This document shows, in pieces, positions 45,323 through 55,183 of a stretch of DNA of 64,000 nucleotides. The DNA is taken from positions 42,776 through 106,775 of the forward strand of contig NZ_JABKAV010000007.1 in assembly GCF_013377905.1 (NCBI RefSeq), in the 5' to 3' direction. The notes below the pieces were generated by a model, which was given only the letters and a program-made list of their open reading frames with translations, did not search any database and was not told the DNA's origin. Every line of letters starts with the position of its first letter. Within the stretch, counting starts at the first letter, position 1. The translations under genes and the position numbers were made by a program. Source of the DNA: Hymenobacter terrestris. Lineage in GTDB: Bacteria > Bacteroidota > Bacteroidia > Cytophagales > Hymenobacteraceae.

Positions 45323-47671
45323 ATGCGGAAATTTTATTGCGCGCTGGCCCTGCTGGTGCTGTTGCTCCCGGGTGCCATGCAGGCCCAGAAAGTGGGCCTG
45401 GTATTAAGCGGGGGCGGGGCCAAGGGCCTGGCGCACGTGGGCGTACTGCGGCAGCTGGAGAAAAACCAGATTCCCATCGACTACATCGTGGGCACCAGCA
45501 TGGGCGCCATTGTGGGCGCGATGTACGCGGCCGGCTACTCGCCCGATGAGATTGAGACTATTGTGCTGCGGCCCGAGTTTCAGACCTGGGTGTCGGGGGC
45601 GCCGCTGGAGGGCAAGGTGTACAACTACTACGATGCCGACCCCACGCCGGCTCCGCTGCACCTGCGCTTAGCCATCGACACGAGCTTCAACATTCGGGTT
45701 ACGCCGCGGCTGGTAGATGACGTGACGCTCAACTACGTGCTGGCCACCATGCTGGCCCCGGCCGGGGCCATTGCCGAGTACAATTTCGATAACCTGCTGG
45801 TACCCTACCGGGCCGTGGCGACGGAGGTGTTTACCCGCGAGAAGGTGATCCAGCGCAGTGGCTCGCTTTCCGATGCCGTGCGCAATTCCATGGCCTTTCC
45901 GCTGGCCTTCCGGCCCATCCGCCAGGCCGATGGCCGCTATCTTTTTGATGGGGCCGTGGTAGACAACTTCCCGACCGGAGTAATGCGCAAGGAGTTTGGG
46001 CCCGATATTATGATCGGGGTGAATGTAGGCGACGTAGCTTTCAAGAGATACCCCAAGGAACGAGATGATAAACTGCTGACATCTACGCTGTTGTTTTTGG
46101 GTTCCAACGTGGCCGATACCACGTCGGTCGGGCCCAATGGTGTGTACATTCAGCCCGACCTGAACGACATTACGGCGGCCGATTTCGACCAGGCCAAGCA
46201 GCTGGTGGAGCTGGGCGCCCAAGCCGCCGACAGCAAAATGGAGCTGCTGAAGAGTCGTATTGCGCGCCGCCAGGATACGCTGGCGCTACAGGCCCGCCGG
46301 CTGGCTTTCCAGCAGCGCGCCCCCGATACGCAGTTCAAGCAGATAACTGTGCAAGGCCTGCCGCGTCAGCAGCAGGAGTTTGTGCGGCGCTTTTTCCAGC
46401 GCTCCGGCTCCGATTACTACACGCCCGGCGATGTGGAGGAAGGCTACTACCGGCTGGTTAGCAACGACTTTTTCAACAACGTGTACCCGCGCATTCGCTA
46501 CGACAAGAAGCAAGGCGGCTACGTGCTGGGGGTGGATGCTCGCCAGAACTCCAACCTGACGGCCGACCTCGGAGGGGTACTCTCGACGCGCTCGATGAGC
46601 AACCTGCACTTGGGTGTCGGCTACCGCTACCTCAACCGCTACCTCTACTCCATCAAGGCCGATGCCACTATCGGGCGCTTCTACAACGGGGCGCGGGCCT
46701 CGTTCCGGGTCAGCATCCCGGGCAGCATTCCGCTCTACATCGAGCCCGTATTCGTGTTCAACAACTTCAGTTACCAGGATACCAGCCCGCTGCTGAAGTC
46801 GTCTGCCCAGAACTCGCAGATTCAGCAGCGCGACGTGAAAACAATACTGCAGGTCGGTTTCAGCCCCAACTACCGTAGCCGCTATGTGCTGAGCGGGGGC
46901 GTGTTTACCAACCGCGACCAGTTTGCCAACACCGACAACATCAACAGCGACGCCACCCTCGACCAGAACCGGTTGCAGGGCTTCACGGCCGGCCTCAGCT
47001 TCGAGCGCAACTCCCTTGACCGGCGCCAGTACGCCGTAGCCGGCCGGCGGGTTAAGATTGGGGTGCGCGGAGTAGGTGGCCAAGAACTCTATGCGCCGGG
47101 CAGCACGGCCGAGAACCCGGATGGTCAACTCTTGGCTGGCCGCCGGAAAAACCATCAGTGGCTAAAGGCGAGCCTGTTCAACGAGCAGTATTTCAAATTC
47201 AATAAGGTAGATACCCTGGGCCGCAAGGTGCACGCCTGGGGCTATCTGGTCGAAGTGCAGGCCAGCACCCAGGGCCCGTTTGCCACCTACCGCTCCTCAC
47301 TCACGACCTCGGCCGCCTTCCTGCCGCTCACCGACTCGCGCACCCTGTTCATGGACCGTTACCGGGGCACGGCCTTCGCGGCTTTGGGGCTGCGCTACAT
47401 CAAGGAAGTGCTAACCAAGCTCGAATGGCGCTCTGAGGTGTACGTGCACACGCTCGTGCGGCCCTGGGAGCGGCAGGAAACCAACCCGCTGCTGCCTGAG
47501 CGCGGCAATACGGTTTCGCGGCCCTATCTCACGCTCATGAGCGGCTTTGTTTACCAGTCGCCGGTTGGGCCGCTCTCGCTCCAGGCCATTCACTATGACG
47601 ACCCGCGTCAGAAGTTTGGCGTATTCGCGCACATTGGCTTCCTGCTCTTCCGCGACCGGGCCTTGGACTAA
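45323..47671 (+). CDS. patatin-like phospholipase with outer-membrane barrel (type Vd-like)
   Basis: 782 residues with signal peptide (MRKFYCALALLVLLLPGAMQAQ). The patatin domain (about 24-230) has the oxyanion loop LSGGGAKGLAHVG, nucleophile GTSMG and the Asp of DGAVVDNFP. A POTRA-like part (about 340-410) and a C-terminal beta-barrel (about 420-782), with repeated aromatic-ended strands and a final Phe-rich strand, follow. This order is that of PlpD-type autotransporter phospholipases and related Bacteroidetes outer-membrane proteins. It may remodel outer-membrane lipid; whether the patatin part is released is unknown. Confidence 0.92.
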   Translation: MRKFYCALALLVLLLPGAMQAQKVGLVLSGGGAKGLAHVGVLRQLEKNQIPIDYIVGTSMGAIVGAMYAAGYSPDEIETIVLRPEFQTWVSGAPLEGKVYNYYDADPTPAPLHLRLAIDTSFNIRVTPRLVDDVTLNYVLATMLAPAGAIAEYNFDNLLVPYRAVATEVFTREKVIQRSGSLSDAVRNSMAFPLAFRPIRQADGRYLFDGAVVDNFPTGVMRKEFGPDIMIGVNVGDVAFKRYPKERDDKLLTSTLLFLGSNVADTTSVGPNGVYIQPDLNDITAADFDQAKQLVELGAQAADSKMELLKSRIARRQDTLALQARRLAFQQRAPDTQFKQITVQGLPRQQQEFVRRFFQRSGSDYYTPGDVEEGYYRLVSNDFFNNVYPRIRYDKKQGGYVLGVDARQNSNLTADLGGVLSTRSMSNLHLGVGYRYLNRYLYSIKADATIGRFYNGARASFRVSIPGSIPLYIEPVFVFNNFSYQDTSPLLKSSAQNSQIQQRDVKTILQVGFSPNYRSRYVLSGGVFTNRDQFANTDNINSDATLDQNRLQGFTAGLSFERNSLDRRQYAVAGRRVKIGVRGVGGQELYAPGSTAENPDGQLLAGRRKNHQWLKASLFNEQYFKFNKVDTLGRKVHAWGYLVEVQASTQGPFATYRSSLTTSAAFLPLTDSRTLFMDRYRGTAFAALGLRYIKEVLTKLEWRSEVYVHTLVRPWERQETNPLLPERGNTVSRPYLTLMSGFVYQSPVGPLSLQAIHYDDPRQKFGVFAHIGFLLFRDRALD

Positions 47672-47701
47672 AAGGCGAAATGACGAAGTGATGTTAACCA
47701 G

Positions 47702-47751
47702 AAAAAAGCCCTGTTTCAACAAGCATCCGCTTGCCGAAACAGGGCTTTTTT
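47702..47751. terminator. two-way terminator hairpin
   Basis: AAAAAAGCCCTGTTTC / GAAACAGGGCTTTTTT with a second small stem AAGC/GCTT inside. It lies between the convergent patatin and aquaporin genes. Confidence 0.9.
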
Positions 47752-47757
47752 AATGTT

Positions 47758-48603
47758 TCATCGTTTCTCTACCGGGTACTGTGGAGGCTCCTCGTTGGTT
47801 TTAGTGGTGGTATGGTCGCCGGAGTTGGGGGCAGGGCCGGCAACGCTGGAGCCTGACAGTGGCGACTTGCGGAACAGCAGCTGGAAAAGCACGGCTGCCA
47901 GCCAGGCCGCCAGCGTTGGTGCCAGCAGATAGATCCACAGGTCGGTGTAGTTGTGGGCCACTACGGCCGAACCCAGGCTTCGGGCCGGGTTGAGACTCAT
48001 GCCCGAATAAGGCGTTTCGACTACCACATAGAAAGCCAGCAGTACCCCCAGCAGCCAGCCAGCCAGGTTCTGGAGCCGCTTGGTGTGCAGGGCCAGAAAC
48101 AGCACGGCCACCATGATGAACGTAATCAGAAACTCGGCTCCAAAGGCCACCGCAACGCCCTCGGGGCCGGGCTGGGTAAGGGCGTAATTCACTTCGGGAT
48201 GAGTGAAATAACGGCCCAGCAGCGCCAGCAGAACTTGACCGGCCAGCAGGGCCCCGGCCACCTGGGCCAAGAGGTACCAGCAGACATCGGCCGGCCTGAT
48301 TTTGCCCAGTTGCCAAAAGGCGACGGTCACGGCCGGATTCACGTGGGCCCCCGAGCGTTTTCCCCAGGGACTGTACACGATAACCACCACCGTAAGGCCT
48401 ACTACCAGCCCAATAACGGCCCGCCCCAGTACTTTATGCCCCACCAGCAGTTCGGCCAGCCATGAACCCGGATAATGCACGGCCGTAGCAACCAGCCCCG
48501 ACACAAACAGGAATAGAAACAGCCCTGCTGCCTCCGTCAGATAATTGGACCAATGTCGCTTGACCGACACTAATAAGTGAGCAACAAAACCGGGTCGGCG
48601 CAC
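47758..48603 (-). CDS. MIP/aquaporin family channel
   Basis: 281 residues with six membrane helices and two half-helices. The first NPA box is in GAHVNPAVTVAFW near 86 and the second in SGMSLNPARSLGS near 210; the Arg after the second box forms part of the selectivity filter. The tail (about 250-281) is polar and probably cytoplasmic. Moves water or small neutral solutes across the inner membrane. The start at MRRPGFVAHL gives a 20-residue cytoplasmic lead. Confidence 0.92.
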   Translation of the reverse strand: MRRPGFVAHLLVSVKRHWSNYLTEAAGLFLFLFVSGLVATAVHYPGSWLAELLVGHKVLGRAVIGLVVGLTVVVIVYSPWGKRSGAHVNPAVTVAFWQLGKIRPADVCWYLLAQVAGALLAGQVLLALLGRYFTHPEVNYALTQPGPEGVAVAFGAEFLITFIMVAVLFLALHTKRLQNLAGWLLGVLLAFYVVVETPYSGMSLNPARSLGSAVVAHNYTDLWIYLLAPTLAAWLAAVLFQLLFRKSPLSGSSVAGPAPNSGDHTTTKTNEEPPQYPVEKR

Positions 48604-48696
48604 GAGGATGAAAGGATTCTTAGGTGTGGTACTTATTAGCGGATGGCTGTTGCGCTAAGACGCCTGCGGGCAGCTTGCGGAACAGACCGCTACCCA

Positions 48697-49437
48697 TCAG
48701 TACTCAACCCGTTCTTCGGCAAAACGTTGTAGCAGCGCGGCTACCTCCTGGGGCGCCTCATAGGGCAGTAGGTGGCCCGCCCCGGCTACTATTTCGAGGG
48801 GCGTACCGGCCGGCAGCAGCGGCAGTGTTTCAAGGCCGTGCACCGAGGGCGAAAGCACCGGGTCCTGGTCGCCGGCCACCAAAGCGCAGGGCACCTCAAT
48901 ACGGGCCATCCGGGCGCTGATATCCTCGCGGCTGCCGTGCAGTAGCCAGGCCTCCCAAGCCGCGCGCGAGCTGGCCAAGTTGTCGGCCACTACCTGCCGG
49001 TGCGTGGTTTCGGGCAGGGAATGGGCCGTGATATGGCGAGCGGTTTTTTCGGCCTCTACCGGCTTGCCCCAGGCGTGCAGGCTGGTTTGACGGTCTTCGT
49101 CGGTCATGGGCTCGGGGCTGGGCGGCGAGGGACTCAGCAGCATCAGCCCCGCGAGACCCGCCGGCTGGCGGGCGGCTAGCTCCAGCGCAATCTTGCCACC
49201 CATGCTATGGCCTACCAGCACGTAGCGGCCCGGGCATTCGGCCTCGATAAAGCCCTGCACCGCATCGGCGTAAGCAGCTACGGTAAAGCCACTGGGTGGG
49301 ACTGGTGCGCCGCCAAAACCTCCCAGGTCGGGGGCCAGCAGAGGGTAGTCGGGCGCCAGCAGGCGGGCTATCTGGTCGAACTCGTGGCCAGCGCCGGCCC
49401 AATAATGCAGGCCGATAAAGGTGAGGGAGTGGGGCAT
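48697..49437 (-). CDS. alpha/beta hydrolase
   Basis: 246 residues from ATG 49435-49437. Nucleophile elbow VGHSMGGK near 75, acid AGDQDPVLSP near 190 and catalytic His in VAGAGHLLPYEAP near 218. The oxyanion motif HYWAGAG near 11 replaces the usual HGxxG. Single-domain cytosolic hydrolase; substrate unknown. Separated from the aquaporin gene by about 90 nt without features. Confidence 0.88.
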   Translation of the reverse strand: MPHSLTFIGLHYWAGAGHEFDQIARLLAPDYPLLAPDLGGFGGAPVPPSGFTVAAYADAVQGFIEAECPGRYVLVGHSMGGKIALELAARQPAGLAGLMLLSPSPPSPEPMTDEDRQTSLHAWGKPVEAEKTARHITAHSLPETTHRQVVADNLASSRAAWEAWLLHGSREDISARMARIEVPCALVAGDQDPVLSPSVHGLETLPLLPAGTPLEIVAGAGHLLPYEAPQEVAALLQRFAEERVEY

Positions 49438-49503
49438 AGTACGCGGGTGTACGAACGTGGTCCGCAAACAGTCGGGCACCACCGCACCCATCGGTTGCTA
49501 CAA

Positions 49504-49534
49504 CAAAAAAGGGCAGCTCCGTTAGGAGCTGCCC
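49504..49534 (-). terminator. terminator of the second T9SS protein gene
   Basis: GGGCAGCTCC / GGAGCTGCCC around GTTA, with a T run on the minus strand (A run at 49504-49510). 27 nt past the stop. Confidence 0.88.
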
Positions 49535-49560
49535 TCATTATTACAACCAAGTCTGGTTAC

Positions 49561-51873
49561 TTACTGCTTGCTTACCCGCAGCACTTTGGCTTCGCCCGAT
49601 GCCAGCACCAGGCGCACCAGGTAAATGCCGCTTCGCAGGTTCGCTACATTTGATACGGATACGTCGTTAACACCGGCGTTCAGCTGCACTGTCTGCTGGC
49701 TTACCACGCGGCCCGTCATGTCGGTTACCGACAACTGAGCCGGGCCAGCCACGCTGGTGTTGGCCGTCAGAGTCAACACCTCCCCGAAAGGGTTAGGGAA
49801 GGCACGAACCTCCGCTTTGTCTAGGGCTGCGCCGCCATCAAACGTCACCACTTTAGGCGCATAGTAATGGTCGGTGCCATCGAGGTCGATCTGGCGCAGA
49901 CGATAGTAGCGCACGCCGGTTTTGCCGGCCTCGGTGTCGGTGTAGCGGTAGCGCAGCAACTGGTTGCTGTTGGGGTTGGTGCTTGCTACAAACGTCAGCG
50001 CACGGTAGTTGCGGCCGTCGTTGGATACCTGCACTTCATAGCCACGGCTGTTCAACTCGGTCACCGTCTCCCAGGTAATCTCGGCATTGCTGCCTACCCG
50101 TTTGGCGGAGAAAGCCGTGAGCGTAACAGGCAACGGGGACGTGAACTCGCTGAGGGTGAAGGTAGCGAAGGCCCGCACGTTGTTCTTTATCAATATATTG
50201 TTTTCGGTATCCAATGCATCACGGCCCAACTGGCCGAACGTATCACCGGCTGAAGTAGAAACGAACAGGGCCAGCTTGTTTTCGTCGAGCGTCTGATTAT
50301 TAGGTCTAAGATTCGTCAACTCGTTGTCCAGATAGCGGAACGAAAGCGTGGCATTCAATCCACCCGTATTGGTCTGCTGATCAGTCGGGCGCACTCCGAA
50401 AATACGGCGGATACTTGGGCGACCATTCGAGCCGTTGTTGATGGAGGCAAAGTTTTCAGCCGTGTTGCGCGTAATAGCCACTACACCAGGACCGTTGCCC
50501 TGGAACGTAAGTGTAATACCGATGTTGCCGAAGTCCTGGGGGACACCCACCTGGGCCACTTCCGCAATTTTCGCGTAGCCACGTAGGAAGGAGGTTTCCG
50601 TTTCCCCTGCAATACGGCCCGAAGGGATTCCTGTAGTCCCGACAGTAGTAGAGGGAAATAACTCTACGAACGACACATTGACGGCGCTGATGTCGGTTTC
50701 CAGAATGCCATTGATAAAGCGCAACGTACCGCCGGGCAAAATGGCGAAGTTGGATACCAAGGTCTTAATTCCACCACCGTCAATCTCCACGTTCACCAGA
50801 CCGGAAGCCGAGCCACTGATGGACTGGGTGGTTCCTTTGAAGGCGAGGAAGGTGTTTTCGCGCTGGATAAAGCTATCCTGCAGGTTGTTAAAGTCGCCGA
50901 ACACGTTGAGACGACCAACAATGAGGCGGGTGATAGAGCGCTGGGCCTGGCTGGTGCCACTCATCGTGAGAGTGCGTGTCTGAGCAGGGCCGGAAGCGCC
51001 TCTCGGGCCGCTCGCGGTGTTATCGTAGCCGGGCACCGGCGTAACTACGGTAGAGGTAGTGCCGTCAGGGTTCTGCACAGTAGTAGTGCGGGTACTAGGA
51101 GGCTTGATGGCGTCACTGTAGATGTTGGGGTATTCCACCGTCGAGCCTGAACCGAAGTTAGGGATGGTGGCATCCTTTCCAGAATTGGGTACGCCGTTGG
51201 TCCAGTTGCCTGGATCGAACCAGTTGTCATCCTGTCCGCCGGTCCAAGTAGTGGATGTGGGTGCTTCAGTAGGGCGGGTGCCTTGTACCGTAAAAGTAGC
51301 ACGGTAGAAAGTGGTAGGCGGGTCGCTCAGAGTGAAGTCCTCGTTCTCGTCAGTGTTCACACCATCCACTGCGAACTGAACGCTCAGCGAGTAGGTACCG
51401 GCAGTCAGGCCAGCCAGAATGTTAATGTTGGCCGTGTTCAGAGCGAAAGTACGGGTACCGCCAGTACCAGGAGTGCCTTGAACTAAATCGATAGTGCCAG
51501 TCGAAATGTTGCTGCTGCTGCCATTGGCCCGGATACGATAGGTCAGTCGGCCAGCATTAATAACGTCAGGCATGGCTTCCCGAGTGGTGACGGTGCCACC
51601 ATTGAGCAGTACAGCCGCGTTGAAGTTGCTGATATCAAAAGTCCCCAAGTTAGTTCCGTTGAAGGCTGGGGACGGAATACCGTTCTGACCACCAAACGTT
51701 TCGTTACCATTGCCGCGGTCTATGATAACTGAGGAGCCAGTGATGCTACTGTTGCTCTGGGCGCGGGCCTGAAAGCTCGTGCCGAAGGCGACAAACAGCG
51801 CCAGCAGAGGTAATAGGCGCCGCCATGCTTGGCCCCGGAGGGCAAGAGATGGATTAGATAAGGGTGTCTTCAT
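49561..51873 (-). CDS. T9SS type A sorting domain protein, surface or secreted
   Basis: 770 residues, cleavable signal ending SFQARAQ near residue 38. The body is rich in Asn, Thr, Ser and Gly and looks like beta-helical or beta-sandwich repeats, with WTGGQDDNWFDPGNWTNGVPN near 210, a feature of Bacteroidetes adhesin-like proteins. Late in the chain come a fibronectin-like part (LPVTLTAFSAKRVGSNAEITWET) and the type A sorting domain at about 690-770 (AFPNPFGEVLTLTAN, GIYLVRLVLASG). It should be exported by the type IX system; the role (adhesion, matrix) is inferred. The AT-rich gap 51874-52094 upstream shows no clear promoter match. Confidence 0.88.
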   Translation of the reverse strand: MKTPLSNPSLALRGQAWRRLLPLLALFVAFGTSFQARAQSNSSITGSSVIIDRGNGNETFGGQNGIPSPAFNGTNLGTFDISNFNAAVLLNGGTVTTREAMPDVINAGRLTYRIRANGSSSNISTGTIDLVQGTPGTGGTRTFALNTANINILAGLTAGTYSLSVQFAVDGVNTDENEDFTLSDPPTTFYRATFTVQGTRPTEAPTSTTWTGGQDDNWFDPGNWTNGVPNSGKDATIPNFGSGSTVEYPNIYSDAIKPPSTRTTTVQNPDGTTSTVVTPVPGYDNTASGPRGASGPAQTRTLTMSGTSQAQRSITRLIVGRLNVFGDFNNLQDSFIQRENTFLAFKGTTQSISGSASGLVNVEIDGGGIKTLVSNFAILPGGTLRFINGILETDISAVNVSFVELFPSTTVGTTGIPSGRIAGETETSFLRGYAKIAEVAQVGVPQDFGNIGITLTFQGNGPGVVAITRNTAENFASINNGSNGRPSIRRIFGVRPTDQQTNTGGLNATLSFRYLDNELTNLRPNNQTLDENKLALFVSTSAGDTFGQLGRDALDTENNILIKNNVRAFATFTLSEFTSPLPVTLTAFSAKRVGSNAEITWETVTELNSRGYEVQVSNDGRNYRALTFVASTNPNSNQLLRYRYTDTEAGKTGVRYYRLRQIDLDGTDHYYAPKVVTFDGGAALDKAEVRAFPNPFGEVLTLTANTSVAGPAQLSVTDMTGRVVSQQTVQLNAGVNDVSVSNVANLRSGIYLVRLVLASGEAKVLRVSKQ

Positions 51874-52094
51874 TCCTGAGGATGCTTAAAAAAGAGAGAA
51901 AAATTTCCAATTACGAGACTTACGCGCCCGTGTCCGGGCGAATTTGGTCGGCTATACGGAGCCGGTGAATTATGGCTGCAAATTTTGTATAAAAAAACAA
52001 GAAATATGTAATATACCGGCAAAAAGGCATAAAATAGGCTTATCGATGTTATATATTCAATAAATAATATAAACTACTACAATAAACAAGCCAG

Positions 52095-53018
52095 TTATCG
52101 GACCACGCTGTAGGGTGGTGCAGCCAGTGCTTTCTTAAAATGGGGCAATTCCACGTTCAGCACATCATGGACGCTAACCCGAATTTTGTGGGCTAGTTGG
52201 GTAATAGGCAAGTCGTTGCTGTCGGTACCGAAGGGCTGCTCGATTTCCTCGGCAATCATCACCAAGCCCAGCATGATGTAGGCCCCTACCATCGTGATGG
52301 GAATCATCCAGTAGCCACTGCTGGCCAGCAGCACAAATGGCATAATGCCGATGAACAGGGTAATGAACATTTTGATGAAGAAGGTATAGGAAAACGGGAT
52401 GGGCGTAGATTTGATTCGCTCGCAGACGCCGTTTACCTCCATCATACCCAACAGGTGGGGTTTAAAAGCGAGCAGATGAACAGGGTCAATAATCTGGGCC
52501 TGGCGCAACTGCTCGATGCTTTCTTGCAAAACGGCCAGCAAACAGACGGTGGGGCTATCGGCGGCCTGCAGGCGCCCAATAATGTCAGGCGTAGCCTCGA
52601 ACTGCTCGAAGCGCACGTTATTGCGCAAGTGGCCCTTGAGCGCCAGCGGGAAATTGGAAATCAGGGCCGCGTAGTAGGCCCGGCTGCGGGCGGCATCGCG
52701 GGGCAGAATAGCATTGAGCTCGATGGCCAGCCCCCGGCAGTGCGACACCAGCTGCCCCCACACCCGCCGCCCCTCGTAGTAACGGTCGTAGGCGGTATTG
52801 GTGCGAAAAACCAGCAGCAGGCTGAGCATGATGCCCAGAAACGAGAAGTACTCGCGGCCCAGCTGAATGGGCACCGCATGGTAGCGCAGCACGACCAGCG
52901 CCACGGCAATGTTATAAACTCCTACCAGCGCCACCCGACGCAGCAGCAGCAGAATGACGCTTGATGTGTGGAAATGCCAGAGGGCCCGCCACCAGTCGCC
53001 GGCTTTGTAAACAATCAT
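52095..53018 (-). CDS. bestrophin family anion channel (paralogue 2)
   Basis: 307 residues from ATG 53016-53018 (MIVYKAGDWWRALWHF). Family blocks: FLGIMLSLLLVFRTNTAYDRYYEGRRVWG (in parts, near 60-88), GMMEVNGVCERIKSTPIPFSYTFFIKMF near 190 and EIEQPFGTDSNDLPI near 260, where the acidic cluster resembles the calcium/gating region. It differs strongly from the bestrophin at 35291, so the two are old paralogues. No gene partner. Confidence 0.9.
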   Translation of the reverse strand: MIVYKAGDWWRALWHFHTSSVILLLLRRVALVGVYNIAVALVVLRYHAVPIQLGREYFSFLGIMLSLLLVFRTNTAYDRYYEGRRVWGQLVSHCRGLAIELNAILPRDAARSRAYYAALISNFPLALKGHLRNNVRFEQFEATPDIIGRLQAADSPTVCLLAVLQESIEQLRQAQIIDPVHLLAFKPHLLGMMEVNGVCERIKSTPIPFSYTFFIKMFITLFIGIMPFVLLASSGYWMIPITMVGAYIMLGLVMIAEEIEQPFGTDSNDLPITQLAHKIRVSVHDVLNVELPHFKKALAAPPYSVVR

Positions 53019-53325
53019 AGTCGCAAGGTTTGGAGCTTGCAACGCGAACTACTCCAAAGGGTTCCGTGGCCACCTGCCCATTGGCACCACGTCTACTCTG
53101 GAGAAGTAGGAAACCCTATTTCTCTTCTTTCAGCAAAACAGGTTAGCGAATAAACTTGGCGGTTTAGCCGCAGGTCGAACACGGTTTTCAGCTGGGCTTG
53201 CCTGGTTGCCCTATGCAATCCTACACAACACGCCTAAACCGCACTGGCCCGGCAGAAACCCAGGTTGATGGACTCCCTGCATGATCAACTGGGGAGAATC
53301 CGCCTGAATTCGCCAAAACGCATTT

Positions 53326-53367
53326 GGGGGCCGGCGGGCGCGACCTATGCCGCGCCCGCCGGCCCCC
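53326..53367 (-). terminator. GC-rich hairpin after the GMC gene
   Basis: Perfect 17-bp arms GGGGGCCGGCGGGCGCG / CGCGCCCGCCGGCCCCC with an 8-nt loop, 30 nt past the GMC stop. No clean T run follows. The rest of 53019-53325 shows nothing recognisable. Confidence 0.55.
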
Positions 53368-53396
53368 GAGTGTTGCGTATCAAAAGCGAACCGCTG

Positions 53397-55085
53397 TCAG
53401 CCAGCAGCTTTCCGCTGAAGCAAGAACTTATCGGCCGTGCGCAGGCTCAGGGCCATAATAGTGAGGGCTGGATTGACGCTCAAGGCACTGGGAAATACCG
53501 AGTTGTCGCAGATGTAGAGGTTGGGTACGTCGAAGGCGCGGCCATTGGGGTCGACCACCGCCTCACTGTCCGAAGTGCCCATGCGAGCCGTACCGATGAT
53601 GTGGGCGTATCGCTCAAAAGCCCAGATATCCTTGGCTCCGGCGGCTTCCCAGATCTGGCGCATGATGCGTTCGGCGTGCCGGTTCATCCGCTGCTCGTTT
53701 TCCTGGGCCGTGAAATGTACACGGGGCTTGGGTACACCCCGGGCATCTTTCTCATCACTCAGCTCCACGAAATTATCAGCGTGGGGCAGGCAGTCGCCCA
53801 GCACATTGATGCCGGCAATGTGGTTGTAGTCGCGCATGTAGTCGCGCAGGGGCTGACCCCAGAGCTTGCGCTGGCGCACCATTTGGGTGGCAAACGTAAC
53901 GGGCATTACCCCAATGCTTTGCAACAGGTAACCGCCCACAAAGTCAGCATCTTTGGGCCGGTGAGTATCCTCCGAAATCAGTCCGCCCGGAATGCCTTTG
54001 TAGGGCCGGATGTCCTCGGGGAAAGTACCCCACACCTGCATGCCCACGTGGGCCATAAAGTGCTTGCCTACCTGCCCGCTATTGAGGGCCAGCTCGTTGA
54101 GCAGTAGCAGGCGCGGCGTTTCGATGGCGCCGGCGCACAGAAACAGATTACGGCAGCGCTGGCGCACAGTGCGCCCACCCTGCTCGTACACCACGCCCGT
54201 TACGTGGCCCGTGGCGTCGCGTTCAATCTCGGTTACGTAGGCACCGGTCCGAATTTCGGCCCCATACTGCTCGGCTACGGGCAGGTAAGTAACATCCATG
54301 CTGGCCTTGGCACCGGTGCTGCAACCAGCCTGGCAGAAACCGCGGTTGGTGCAGGCCTCCCGCCAACCCACGCCCTCCTGGTAATAGCGCGCCGATAGCG
54401 CCGCATTGGCGGCCGGCGAGGTGGTAATGCCCAGCTTGGCGCAGGCCCGCTCCATGAGTTGGGCCGCGCCGTTGAGTGGCAGCGGGGCCAGCGGATAGCC
54501 CTTGCGGCGGCCGGGGTCCCAGGGGTAGGGCGTGGGGCCCGAAACCCCCAGAAATTGTTCTACCTCCTCGTAGTATGGCTCCAACTCCTCAATTCCGAAG
54601 GGCCAGTCGACCCCTTGGCCGAATTCGGTGTGCAGCATCAGGTCGCCGCGGTGGGCACGGGGCGTGTAGGCGGTATAGTGCAGCGTAGAGCCACCGTAGC
54701 CGATACCCGAATTGTTCTTGCCAAATGCCACCGGATTTTTGCCGGCCGACAGCCGCTCATCGTTCCAGAACAGGAAGTTCTGGGCTTTTTCATCGGTGGC
54801 AAACTCGGTTTTGGGGTCGTGGCGGGCCCCGGCTTCGAGGGCCACTACGCGCAGGCCGGCCTGAGCGAGCCGGGCTATCAGCGGGGCACCGCCCGCCCCG
54901 GTGCCAATCACCAGGCAGTCCACTATTTCGTTAGGGTCAGGCAACGGGGCGGGCTGTTCCAGCGGGTTGCGGCTGGGGTCGGCCTGCAGCTCGTTTTCTT
55001 CAAGTATTTCGCGCAACAATGGGTCCTGTATTTCGGGCTGAACCGGGTTTAGTACGCTTTCTTCCAGCGTTTCTTCGTCGGGCAT
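53397..55085 (-). CDS. GMC family FAD oxidoreductase (gluconate dehydrogenase type large subunit)
   Basis: 562 residues. FAD-binding motif CLVIGTGAGGAPLIARLAQAG near 58 and the following VALEAG; GSTLHYTAYTPRAH near 130 contacts FAD; the C-terminal NPALTIMALSLR closes the site, with the catalytic His in the ARMGTSDSEAVVD region. Together with the small subunit 99 nt upstream it should oxidise a sugar, sugar acid or polyol and pass electrons to the respiratory chain. No twin-arginine signal on this subunit; export would rely on the partner. A cytochrome subunit is not nearby. Confidence 0.9.
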   Translation of the reverse strand: MPDEETLEESVLNPVQPEIQDPLLREILEENELQADPSRNPLEQPAPLPDPNEIVDCLVIGTGAGGAPLIARLAQAGLRVVALEAGARHDPKTEFATDEKAQNFLFWNDERLSAGKNPVAFGKNNSGIGYGGSTLHYTAYTPRAHRGDLMLHTEFGQGVDWPFGIEELEPYYEEVEQFLGVSGPTPYPWDPGRRKGYPLAPLPLNGAAQLMERACAKLGITTSPAANAALSARYYQEGVGWREACTNRGFCQAGCSTGAKASMDVTYLPVAEQYGAEIRTGAYVTEIERDATGHVTGVVYEQGGRTVRQRCRNLFLCAGAIETPRLLLLNELALNSGQVGKHFMAHVGMQVWGTFPEDIRPYKGIPGGLISEDTHRPKDADFVGGYLLQSIGVMPVTFATQMVRQRKLWGQPLRDYMRDYNHIAGINVLGDCLPHADNFVELSDEKDARGVPKPRVHFTAQENEQRMNRHAERIMRQIWEAAGAKDIWAFERYAHIIGTARMGTSDSEAVVDPNGRAFDVPNLYICDNSVFPSALSVNPALTIMALSLRTADKFLLQRKAAG

Positions 55086-55183
55086 GAGGTGAGGTGGTGA
55101 AGTGATGAGTTGGCGTTTAAACGAACCTACTTCTCGTCCTGAGCGAAGCGCCGGACTAGAAGCGGATTAGCAGTTCGTTGTCT